In this document: positions 49,884 to 59,464 of the stretch, in pieces
How the letters are laid out: every line of letters starts with the position of its first letter
Position numbering within the stretch: the first letter of the stretch is position 1
Made by a program: the position numbers and the translations under genes
The notes under the pieces: generated by a model
Told to the model about the DNA's origin: nothing
Databases searched by the model: none
The model's input: only the letters and a program-made list of their open reading frames with translations
Origin: Cutaneotrichosporon cavernicola
Lineage: Eukaryota > Basidiomycota > Tremellomycetes > Trichosporonales > Trichosporonaceae
Reading direction: 5' to 3'
Length of the DNA stretch: 64,000 nt
Assembly (NCBI RefSeq): GCF_030864355.1
Contig: NC_083396.1
Span: 806,001 to 870,000, forward strand

Positions 49884-52179
49884 CTACTCTCGGTTCGTGT
49901 CGAAGGGCAAGAGATGTTCACCAGCATCTAGCCTCTTCCCAATCTTCTCAAAGCAGTCTGCGAGGTAGTCAAAGTCCTCGAGCTCGAGCCAGACCTGGGC
50001 AGAGAATCGCGCCCACCACGCGTTGTTGTAGTAAAACTGCAACGTCAAATCAGTCCAGACCAGGAGACTCACGGGCGCCGCGTAAGCGTTATAGTCAAAC
50101 AGTAGCGCGTTCTCGATGAAGCGGTTCATCTTGACAGCATCATTTCCATCCTTCGCTATCGGGAAGTTGGGGAGCTCGACGTTGGACTGGGGTGCGTTAG
50201 CTCCAACTACTACTCATTTAATTGAATTGCAGTTGCGATTCAAGTAACCTGAGTGTTGCAACCGTGTCATTCTCACCATGCACGCCGTGAGCTCGCCCTT
50301 GTCATTGTCCATGAAGCGGGTACCCCAGCGCTTTGCAAGGCGCTTTCCGCCACTGCTATTAGTGACGAATAGAGAAAACTCACGCGACGGCAAGCGAGTG
50401 GTTGTAGGCAATGATACGGTCCTCGCCGCCAATGTCCTGGCGGAAATTGATTGCCTCGGGGATTGTGAGGTACGACGTAAAGTCGGTGGTCCCGTTCCAG
50501 CTATATTGCTTCGCAAACACCCAGGGGTGGTCGTAGCCGGTGGTGGGATACCGTTCCGACTCGTAGTAGTGGCCCGTCGGGAACGAAGAGCGAACGAGGC
50601 ACTGGTTGCGCTTGGCGACGTACATGATAGCACCGCCTCGGAAGCTTTGAGTCAGTAAATAGCACCAAACTAGACGCACGTCATGAGCCATTTGTGGCAG
50701 TTGGAGATGAAAAAGTCGGGGTCGGATTTCTGGACGTCGACGTGGTGCTGGCCGAACGAGTGGGCTGCGTCCACAAGCGAGAGAACGCCGTAATTGTGGC
50801 ACAATTGCGTGATTCTCTCCCACGGGTACTCGATCCCCGGCATGGACGCGATCGAGTCGACGACGACGAGGCGCACGCGCTCCTTGTCATTCACACCAGT
50901 CGCGACGGCTGGCTCGCTTCCGCCGCGGGTCTTACCAGTAGGCTTGTTATACTTTGCAAATACGGCCTCTGTGTTTTCGATGATCTCGGAGTGGTAGCAC
51001 GGCAAGTCAACCAGAATGATCTCGAGCTTGACGCCGGGGTTGCGGTCACAGATACACTTCACGGTCTGGGACACGGCGTTATATGTCGTGGCGTCTGTGG
51101 TCAGTGTGTTTCTAAACTGCGGCAACTCACACACGACGATCACGTCACCATCCTTCCAGTCAATGTTGACCGAGATAGTGTTGACACCATGCGTGGTGTT
51201 GGGGACGAGGACGACTTCCTCTGCTGTCGCGTTAATCATCGGCGCCAGCTGCTTTCTGATCTCTTCAATCGTTGGCTCCAACTCGCGGCGCATGTAGCGG
51301 TCGATAGCGAGGTCCATCTTGCGCGCGAGTTTCTCCTTAGCCTCGAAGACGACAAGTGGAGGAGTGCCATAAGAGCCGTGGTTGAGGTTGGTATCTGTCG
51401 TCAGCCTCCTCCTGCTGTATACTCACACTTGGGATCAAAACCCCAGTGCTTCTTCATGCCGTGGCCAAAGTCCGGGAATCCCTGGACAGTCTTGCCCACA
51501 AGGCCATGCTCGTCGACTGCCAAGGTACGCGACGCCTCAACCGCAGTGAACTCGTGGTCGTTGAGAGTCGCCCACGCCTCCGCTTTGTCGCGCACAAACT
51601 CAGCAAAGCTCCAGATCTTGGGCTCGAGGCGGAGTACCGGGGCGCTCCAGACGTAGACTTGGGCGACGGTCGAGCCTGTCGCCGACTCCTCCCGATCGAG
51701 AGACACTTGGTCCTGGGTGTGCTTGGTACCGAAGGTTGTCATCTTGGCAGAGATGCGCCAGTACTCCTGAACGTCAGTCAGCCTGACCTCGGCACCTACA
51801 TCTCCCTCAAAGACATCGAGCAGCTGTATGTCCTTGGGCTTGAGTCCGGCGATGACCGTCCCGCGCGTGCTAAGGTCGTCCTTGCTCAGCTGACTGCAAC
51901 GTCAGCCCTGCAACACGAACACATACTTGATATCATTGCCGATAAGTGCGTGCAGTGCCTTCTCATTGATGATTGCGGGATAGTCCTCCCCGCGGACGTT
52001 GTGCCGCGTGTATCCTTGCAGGACCGCGTCCTGGAACGACAGGTCGTCGATCGGGCGTCCAAGCACCCGCGCAAGGATGGCGGGCACTGCCAGCGTGCCG
52101 TATGCAAACACAATATGTCAGTATGCGCCCGGCGTGTTTCCTTACGCTGGAAGGTCTGGTTGTGGTTTGAGGGCGGCAT
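49884..52179 (-). CDS. Fusion: AIG2-like gamma-glutamylcyclotransferase + class V PLP lyase (EGT2-like)
   Basis: Ten exons on the minus strand: 52179-52146, 52110-51927, 51893-51800, 51766-51427, 51394-51131, 51094-50680, 50644-50384, 50352-50277, 50186-50073 and 50036-49884 (644 residues). Residues 12 to about 168 form an AIG2/GGACT-like domain: FAYGTLAVPAIL (YGTL loop 15-18), LQGYTRHNVRGEDYPAII, LLDVFEGDEYWR with the catalytic-type E102, then AQVYVWSAPVLRLEPKIWSF and FVRDKAEAW. A linker of about 30 residues leads to GMKKHWGFDPKYTNLNHGSYG, start of a class V aminotransferase fold: LVDAAHSFG (PLP aspartate), DPDFFISNCHKWLMT (PLP lysine K440), RGGAIMYVAKRNQ. This half resembles fungal EGT2, hercynylcysteine-sulfoxide lyase of ergothioneine synthesis, but other class V members (isopenicillin-epimerase-like) are possible. 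No stop separates the halves; one 340-nt exon spans the junction. Intron 1 needs a GT-TG junction. Introns 51095-51130 and 50037-50072 are in frame. Confidence 0.85.
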
Positions 52180-53199
52180 CTCGCTGGGAATCGCGTTAGC
52201 CCGCGAAATTATCTATCGAGTGAGCTTACATCTGTATATCTGTATTCAGGGCGGGTTTGGAGCCAAGTTGTCTCTTGGGAGTTGCGTGGATCACGTCGTC
52301 GCTGTTATAAGCCGGTGTTGACGCATGGGACTGAGTTACAAACGAGCTGGGGATCGAGTCAGTGCCCACTATCTCGAGTCTGACATGAATGTCAACTGTG
52401 TTACCATGTGCGTCATCGGCAATTCGGCAACCTACGGTGAGCACAAACCATGACCCGCCCGGCCACGCGAACCTCGCGCGAGACATCGGCATATGTCGGA
52501 ATAAGCCGATAGTACCTTGACTTGATGGCATGACCACGTGGTGGATGTGGCGGTGATCATTGACTGAGATCGATCGGATAAGCACAATATTAGGCTAGCC
52601 ACGAACATCGGTCGGATCGTCGGATGGACTTTGATTTGCCGTCTCCTGTCTGATGACTTGAGAGACGGTCACGTTGGGCTTTCAGCTCCTCCTCCCTCCA
52701 GTGAACCCCTCCTTTTCGTCAGTGAGATTGCAGGTCAACAACGCAGTCAACCTCAACCTGGGCCCCCACGCGCACTCCGCTATGACAATGAACATGTGTC
52801 AACAATACAAAGAATACAATGAATTGGCGAGGCCGGTGAATGTGGAAATGATGGCGCAGTGCGCTGCGGGGAATGGTAATGTGCTGGGAATGGTTGGGTG
52901 GTGTGTGGCGTTGTGCGTGTGGCATGTTGTGATGACGGTTGCGTTTCACAAGTGGGGCTGTCCTCATAGGGTTGTCCTGGTGCGGGTGTCTCGGGTCGTG
53001 GTATCGAGTGTCGAGGGTGTCGCAACGTGCCTCCCCATGACGTCTCCTCCTCGGTCCTTGGGTTGTTCTGACACGGATGTCTCGAGTCGTGAGATCGAGT
53101 TCATGGTAGTCGCAGGTGCCCCCCCACACCGTCTCACTCCTTCCCTATCCTTCTCGCATGTTGTTTCGTCCTTGACGCTCTTTTCTCACCCCTCCCGCC
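52180..53199. other. Intergenic, 1.0 kb, with a diverged direct repeat
   Basis: Upstream of the fusion gene and downstream of the next minus-strand gene. No gene seen; contains the pair of repeats at 52971-53138. Confidence 0.5.
52971..53138 (+). repeat. Diverged direct repeat, about 75 bp x 2
   Basis: Units at about 52971-53046 and 53064-53138 share blocks such as GTTGT.CTG, GATGTCTCG.GTCGTG and ATCGAGT, ending in CGTCTC. Estimated identity is only about 70 percent by eye. Confidence 0.6.
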
Positions 53200-54141
53200 T
53201 TAGATGTCGTCGAGATGACGGCGAATACGTGCGACGTTGAGCTCCGCGAGAAGCCTGTTCGTCTCCTCGTACCTGGCAGCGACTTCTGGCTCGAACACGG
53301 GGCTCGGCGCTGGCGCATGCGGAGCGTACGGCGACTGCAGCGGTGAGCTGGCCCATGGGCTGCTCACGACCAGGCCAGGCGTCTCCAGAACGCCGCGTAT
53401 GCGGTACGGTGTAGGTAATATCGTAGACGACGGCGCACTGGGGGTCGCTCCAGGAGTGCGATGAGGCGTGCTCATGTCGATCGGGCGTTCGGGAGTGTAT
53501 TGGATTGGAGAGTGGTGGCTCTCGGCTCGGGCGAGATGCTTCCGTCAGAACCCGCTTTGGGTTTGTGGAGGCGAGCCAGGTGTGGCTCGCACGGTCGCAC
53601 GACTCACCAGGGAATGCAGGAGGCTGTTCTGACGGGCATACTCGTCGCCCCACTCACGCATGCGCTCCTCGGGTGTCCACTCGTTCGTGCGGAACGGAGT
53701 GCTTCCAGGAGGCTGGTGGCGAACCGGCGAGCTGGATAACCCAAGGCGGCCGACCTCAATCTCATACTCCGAGGTCAAGGACTCGTTTGTGATGCTGCGC
53801 TGTAAGGGCGGGTGGCTGGCTCGGAATGGACTCGAGTCGGGAAGACGCGGAGCCGGTTGAGATAAGGAAGGCGCCTGAAGGCGCTCCCACTGCCGCTGCC
53901 GACGGTGCTCATAGTACTCGTCGACGCGGTGTAAGGGGGAGGATGGGCCGTGTGAGGAAAGCGGGTCGTCCTCGTCCATCTGCATACTTGGGGCACCCCA
54001 CACTGGCGGCGGGGGCATGCGAGAGGCCGCGTACGTGTCCCGCCTGCGACGCTTTAAGAGGACTTCGAGCGGTGACGCTAACGTGTCCCCGTAAGCAGGG
54101 GAAGGCGAGCGGGCGCGCTTTCGGGGTGCAACGTCGGCCAT
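53200..54141 (-). CDS. Unrecognised 290-residue S/T-P-rich protein
   Basis: Exons: 54141-53608 and 53538-53200 (intron 69 nt). Not recognised. It starts MADVAPRKRARSPSP with a basic cluster and KRRRR (residues about 31-34), a likely nuclear localisation signal. The middle is disordered with many SP/TP sites (PPPVWGAPSM, SSPLHRVDEYYEHRRQRQWERL, TPFRTNEWTPEERMREWGDEYARQ). The C-terminus has several TP motifs (TPHRTPGATP, PTPYRIRG, LETPG) and a short helix EPEVAARYEETNRLLAELN. CDK-type sites and basic patches suggest a nuclear, cell-cycle-phosphorylated protein; this is inference only. It diverges from the poly(A) polymerase gene across 411 bases. Confidence 0.75.
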
Positions 54142-54552
54142 TGTGGCGACGGGTTGCGACTTGTAGAAGCGGGAGACTGTCGTCTTCGTGGAGATCTTCT
54201 AGACGTTACTGATGGATGGCTTTAATGAAGAGAGAGGGAAAGAGTAATGGCAAGTGAGGTGGCTGGTCAAGAAGAAGTGACGAGTACCAGAGGAAGGGAG
54301 ATGAGAGATGAGTTTGACAGTACAAAGTGTTGTGGGATGGGGTTCATGTTGTGACGGCTTACAACACGAGGCCCTAGCTCCTTAATTTCCAGGCACGGAC
54401 AGTCTCATCCATTGAGTCAGCAAATGACACCGCCTAATGCAAACGTATCCAGCCACGTGGTATCTGCCTGCCCCACTCCCCTTTGCCCTAGATTCAACCT
54501 CCACTCACGTCGCCACCAAAAGTTGCAACTGTCAACTGTCACAACAACAAAG
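54142..54552. other. Divergent promoter, unknown protein / TRF4
   Basis: 411 bases between divergent start codons. An in-frame upstream ATG at 54412 for the plus-strand gene was not chosen because it adds non-family sequence. Confidence 0.5.
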
Positions 54553-56710
54553 ATGGCGGACACGTCCTTTGCTGACGGTGACCTTTTCATCGGACTGGGT
54601 TCGCAACCTGGCTCACAGGGGAAATTCAAGGTACCACCACCACCAAAAGGCAAAAAGCGCAAGGGCGAGCAAATCGGCAATGTCAAGAGGAAACGCGTCA
54701 AGCATCAGCAGCACCCACAGCCGCTCCCGGGGAAGGGTAAAGGCAAGCCCAAGCCGCAGAACACCAAATGGAAGGAGAAGAAAGATGCCCAGTCGCGGCA
54801 GATAAAGCGGTCGAGAACCGCGTTCCGCGAGCTGGGGGTGAGTGGGGTCTCGAAGGGGAGTCCATGGGCCGATGATGTCGACTGGGAACGCTGCCGCGAC
54901 CCCGCAGAAATGTGAGGACCTTCCTCAGCTTCCCCACCTTCCTCACGATTCACACACTTACACAAGGCTCAACGAGGAAGTCACCGCTTTCTACAACTTC
55001 GTCACCCCCACCGAGGGCGAATACGAGGTGCGCAAGCACGTAATTGAGTTCATCTCAGCACAAGTCCGCAAGTGGAAGCCCGAGATGGAGGTTGTCGCGT
55101 TTGGCTCCTGGCAGACCCAGCTGTACCTTCCCATGGGTGATCTCGACCTCGTCGTTGTCCCTCCACTCACAAGACCGTGGAGCAACAAGGACACGGCCAA
55201 CTTCTTGACCAACCTCAGCGTGGTCCTCCGCAACTCGGGTATCGCGGACAAGATCGCGCTCGTCCTCGGCGCAAAGGTCCCGATTATCAAGTTTGTCACA
55301 CGCCCGCAGTACGGGAACATCCCCGTCGATATCTCCTTTAACCAGACCAACGGCATTGACTCTGGCAAGATCATCACGCATTACCTGGACGCGTTGCCAG
55401 GCGCACGCGAGCTCATCACCGTCGTCAAGTATTTCCTCTCCCAACGGCAGATGAACGAGGTCTTCACTGGCGGCCTGGGAAGCTACTCCGTCATCTGCCT
55501 CGTCATCAGCTTCATGCAGATGCACCCGAAACTCCGGCGGGCGGAAATGGACGCGCAGCGCAATCTCGGCACGTTGCTGCTCGAGTTCTTCGAACTGTAC
55601 GGTCGCAGCTTCAATTACGACACTGTCGGCATCTCCATTCGCCGCGGAGGCCAGTACTTCCTCAAGAGAGACCGCGGTTGGACGAAGAAGGCCGGCAACC
55701 CTACACCCTTCCTCCTCTCCATCGAGGACCCGCAGAACGTTGACAACGACATCTCGGGCGGCTCGTACGGATTACCGCGGGTGAAGATGACTTTTGCCGG
55801 CGCCTACGACATGATTCGGCAGCGTATGTTCGACCGCGCAGCGCAGATCCTCGCCCGTGACGCGCACGACAAGCCGCCGCGCCAACCCCAGAGTCCAGAC
55901 GATTATTCGATCCTCTCGTGCATTCTTGGCGTGGAGAAGGACACGATCGACTTCCGCGAACACATCGAGGGGCTGTACGAGCATGGCGACCTCGCGGCCG
56001 ACCTCGACGCTTTCATCCAGCGCCACAACGTCAAAGGCGCGCGTTTACAGAACACTCCCCTCCCGCCATCTTTGCAGAGCAAGCGTCGCGCCCACTCGTC
56101 GGACATGGACCTCGAGAGCGGCGAGACGTCTAATGCGGAAGGCGGTGGTGATGGAGAGGTCGAGGAATACAAGGTCGAGGAGGTCAGCAGGTCCGGCGCG
56201 ATTGTCATCGACGACAGCGAGGTGAGCGACGGCGCGAGCAGCCACACCTCGTCCTCGGGAGAGGATGAGGAGGAGGACGAGGTGGAAGACCGCCGGAGCG
56301 TGAGCGAGGACAAGGGCCTGTACGAAACAGAGTCAGACGCGAGCGACTCGCGATACACTGCGGCCATGGACGCTGCCACCAAGAGACGGAAAGGCAAGGG
56401 TAATGCGCGACGGGATGACGGGGCCTTCAGCGCGGCGTTGGTCGAGGGGGAGGAGGTGGACGAGCTGGACAGCACCAGCGACGAGGAGGCGCCGAAAAAA
56501 CCCAACGGTGTGTACGCTGCCAGTGCTGGGCCGAGCCGCACCAACTCACCACCTCTGCGTATACTTGGTGCGAGTGCCAGGAGCGCACCCGCGTCGCCGA
56601 ATGGGCGGAGTAAGCGGCCCGAGAGATGGGTGCGGCCAGCCGAGCGGGCGCGGTACTGGGCTGCCAAGAGTGCCGCCGAGCCCGTCGACCTGACGAACGA
56701 CTCGGACTAG
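54553..56710 (+). CDS. TRF4: Non-canonical poly(A) polymerase (TRF4/PAPD5-like, TRAMP subunit)
   Basis: Nuclear nucleotidyltransferase that adds short A tails to aberrant RNAs for exosome decay. Exons: 54553-54911 and 54967-56710 (700 residues; intron 55 nt). The N-tail is Lys/Gln-rich. The catalytic palm reads AFGSWQTQLYLPMGDLDLVVV with the metal-binding aspartates D178 and D180; KVPIIKFVTRPQYGNIPVDISFNQTNGIDS supplies the third acidic residue and nucleotide-recognition segment. The central PAP-associated domain includes GGLGSYSVICLVISFMQMHP and LLLEFFELYGRSFNYDTVGIS. The C-tail is acidic then basic (DEEEDEVEDRRSVSEDK; AATKRRKGKG), ending in PVDLTNDSD, which resembles a SUMO-interacting-type acidic-hydrophobic tail. 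Confidence 0.95.
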
Positions 56711-56977
56711 TGGCGGCATGAGGGAAGGAAGCGGAGCGCGCGAGTTTGCATGAGGAGTGGTTGTCGAGTTGATAGCATGCACCTGTACAGCACAGCTACA
56801 CCGGAGTCCGGAATGGATCCAGAAATGGTTGAGACGAGTAAGCCGAACCACCAACGGAGAGTCTACTGGAGCACGCGCAGTCTAAGTCCAAGAATGTGGT
56901 CTGGTCATTCAAGTCTTAAGAGCATGCGGTCTGCCCGAGAACCATTAAGAATGCATGTGCAACATTACAACCTGCGC

Positions 56978-58621
56978 CTAGGGCTTCAATGCCTGGACCT
57001 TGTCGTTGAACTCGGGGTCGTTCTCCTGGTAGATGTCGTAGACGGGCACGAAGTCGTTCGACTGGTCGCATACGCGCTTGTGAGGAACCGAGCGGGCGAT
57101 GTTGTTGACAGCTTCGAACTCCTCGGGGCTCAAGTCGATGATCTTAAGGTTCTCGTCGATGCGCGAGGGCGTGCACGACTTGGGGAGAGGGTTGATGCCG
57201 CGCTGCACGAGCCACGAGAGCATAATGGTGGTTGGACCGACGTTGTGCTTGTCGGCAATCTTCTTAATATCGGGGTGCTGGCGGAGAGCAGCCCCGTCAG
57301 TACCGCCAAGCGGCGAGTATCCCTGGGGCTGGATGTTGTGCTTCTGGAGCCAGTCGACGAGCTCAAACTGGGGGCACTGGATCGAGAGCTCAACCTGGTT
57401 GACAACGGGCTTGATACGCGCCTCCTTGAGAAGCTTCTTGACGCGGTTAATGTTAAGGTTGGACACGCCGATCGACTTGACGAGGCCCTGGTCGACGAGC
57501 TTCTCCATCTCGCGCCAGGTGGGCATGATGTCCTCACAGAGGTCAACGTCGAGGAGAAGCTTGCCCGACTCCTTGTCCGTTAGGGCGTGCTCTCTAGTCG
57601 GGAGGACGCCCTCGGGCGCGTCGACCTGGAAGTTGATCTGGCGTCAGCGAATCCTCAATCACACAAGGGCCGGAGTGAGGCTGGGCGCGAGTCGAGTCAC
57701 AGTCGCAAGCTCCGTCCTTATCTCTCATCCTTCCCCGGCAGGCTCACGTTCCAGTGGAGGAGGTAGAGGTCGAGGTACTCAAGGCCGAGGTTCTTGAGGG
57801 TGTCCTTGATGGCAAGCGAAACATGCTCCGGGTGATGGTGGAGCTCGAAAAGCTTGGACGTGATCCAGAACTGGTCACGGGGCAGACCAGCCTTCTTGAT
57901 GCCCTCTCCAACCTCAGCCTCGTTGCCTTCCGTCAGCCGCGTTCCATACGCACCCAAGCGCCGCTAAAAATCCGTCAAACGGCACAACGGTGCGGGGTGA
58001 TCATACGACCCCCCCCCCCCCAACGCTCCCATGAGGCGCCACAATGTCGTTCAAACGTGCAAAACAGCCAGAACACGCATCGGAACGTACCGTATGCCCA
58101 TGCACAATCAATATGGCGATAAGAGTTCTGCTGTTTAGCATGCGTTCGGGATGCTTGGAGGGATGAGGAGGTGGTTGGGAGGATGTGTTGAGGGTAGGGT
58201 GGCGGTGGCAGAGGTTGGTGGAGGGTTTCGCCCCAACACCCCCTCGCCCACAGCTAAAGACTCACCTTGAGAGCGTGCTCGACGGCCTTGGCGACCTCGC
58301 CCTTGGGAGACTGCCACTGTCGTCTCAAGCGGGGATGCGCAGAATGCGGGGAAGGTGGAGGGAAGGGTAGTGAGAGAATGGCGGGGAAGGCGGGGAAGGC
58401 GGGGAAGGTGGGGAAGGTGGGAAGGGTAGACCGACAGCAGCGGGGCGATGGCGAAGGACGGGTTGGAGGGCGTAAGGATCAGGACATATGAGAGCGTCAG
58501 CGCCGTTCGCTCCGGTCGTTGGTGACGAGCTCGAGGAGATCCAGGCAGTGGGACTTACGGTGCCGAGGCCGACGGACGGGATCTTGCGACCGTCAGAGAG
58601 GGTGAACTCAGTAGTGGGCAT
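56978..58621 (-). CDS. Aldo-keto reductase
   Basis: NADPH-dependent cytosolic oxidoreductase, 329 residues. Exons: 58621-58559, 58316-58266, 58127-58091, 57926-57748 and 57637-56978. It begins MPTTEFTLSDGRKIPSVGLGT. The catalytic tetrad is complete: D45 and Y50 in YRHIDCAWAYGNE, K75 in WITSKLF, H108 in LDLYLLHW. Later family motifs are VKSIGVSNLN, VVNQVELSIQCPQ and YSPLGG; the coenzyme-binding loop LPKSCTPSRIDENL is present. Exon 3 is only 37 nt. The insert DAPEGVLPTREHALTDKESGKLLLD after HWN resembles that of fungal glycerol dehydrogenases and D-galacturonate reductase-like enzymes; substrate is undetermined. Intron 1 contains a 9-bp G-rich repeat array, intron 3 a 13-C run. Confidence 0.93.
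58009..58021 (+). repeat. Poly-C run (13 C) in an aldo-keto reductase intron
   Basis: Homopolymer of 13 C inside the 164-nt intron 57927-58090; it reads as poly-G in the transcript. Confidence 0.85.
58378..58427 (+). repeat. GGGGAAGGC/T 9-bp array in aldo-keto reductase intron 1
   Basis: About five copies of GGGGAAGGC or GGGGAAGGT. On the transcribed strand it reads as a CCTTCCCC polypyrimidine tract upstream of the acceptor. Confidence 0.85.
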
Positions 58622-58715
58622 TTTTGTATGGCTTGGTAAGGGGAGATATGACGAAGAGAGTCCAACGGGATAAGATGTAGATATATACTGAACGGTGGGC
58701 AGGCATGAGAACAGT

Positions 58716-58739
58716 CAGCCAGCCAGCCAGCCAGCCAGC
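58716..58739 (+). repeat. (CAGC)6 microsatellite
   Basis: Six uninterrupted CAGC units, about 95 bases upstream of the aldo-keto reductase start, probably in its 5' leader. Confidence 0.9.
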
Positions 58740-58847
58740 GGGTGAACGGTTGTTGCCCTCGGCGTGTTTTCGGGGAATACCCGCACCACACACTGAAACG
58801 GCGCAATCCCATACATCACCACTACGAGTCTCATTTGGGATAGCGCC

Positions 58848-58895
58848 CATGAGATCTTGAGAGCTGGGAGTCATGAGATCTTGAGAGCTGGGAGT
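58848..58895 (+). repeat. Perfect 24-bp tandem duplication
   Basis: Two identical 24-bp copies beginning CATGAGATCTTGAGAGCTGG and ending GAGT, about 230 bases upstream of the aldo-keto reductase. Absence of differences suggests a recent event. Confidence 0.92.
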
Positions 58896-59168
58896 GTGGG
58901 TTCTGTACTTGAGCCGCTTGCTACCATGCAAAGCGCGGACGTAGGCGGTGTGTCAGCAAACACGATATTGACGCTTGAGCGACGTCAACCCCAGACAGCC
59001 GATGACGTCGATTCAACCGGCCATCTACCGATAGCCCTGGACGGGGGCTTGCTCGTGTTTCGGCCTGGCCGGTGACTCTCTTACTTCTCCGCAGCTGCTG
59101 CCGAAGTCAATCCGAGATCAGGGGTACGACCAACGCCGCACCAGACGCGTCAGAGACGGCAATGCGGT

Positions 59169-59201
59169 CGCGTGTGCAAACGCGTGTGCAAACGCGTGTG
59201 C
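59169..59201 (+). repeat. 12-bp tandem repeat (CGCGTGTGCAAA)
   Basis: Two full copies plus nine bases of a third. Confidence 0.9.
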
Positions 59202-59464
59202 TCTTCGCACCTGTGTCAACCGCGACTTAGCACCGATTATCGCTCCGCAGGGCCCAATCTCCCATCACTCGTATTCCCGGATACTCGGCGGTTCTCCCCC
59301 GGCATAACCCTTCTTGGCCCGATTACCCCTCTTTAACAATCACAGCGGTTTGATCGTTTCATATGCCACAGAGATTCATACAAACTCGGCATATTCGACG
59401 CACAGGCGCCTCTACGACGACCCTATAAAACGCTACTGCTCACTCAACAGGCCACTGACTGCAT

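Larger units (their letters stand above)
58622..59464. other. Intergenic, 0.84 kb, repeat-rich upstream region of the aldo-keto reductase
   Basis: No gene. Holds a CAGC tetranucleotide run (58716-58739), a perfect 24-bp tandem duplication (58848-58895) and a 12-bp tandem repeat (59169-59201). Confidence 0.6.

Noticed and set aside
51395..51766. Separate AIG2 and aminotransferase genes rather than a fusion
   Set aside because: No stop codon follows the AIG2 domain, no acceptor or start with a plausible leader precedes the second domain, and the exon is continuous.
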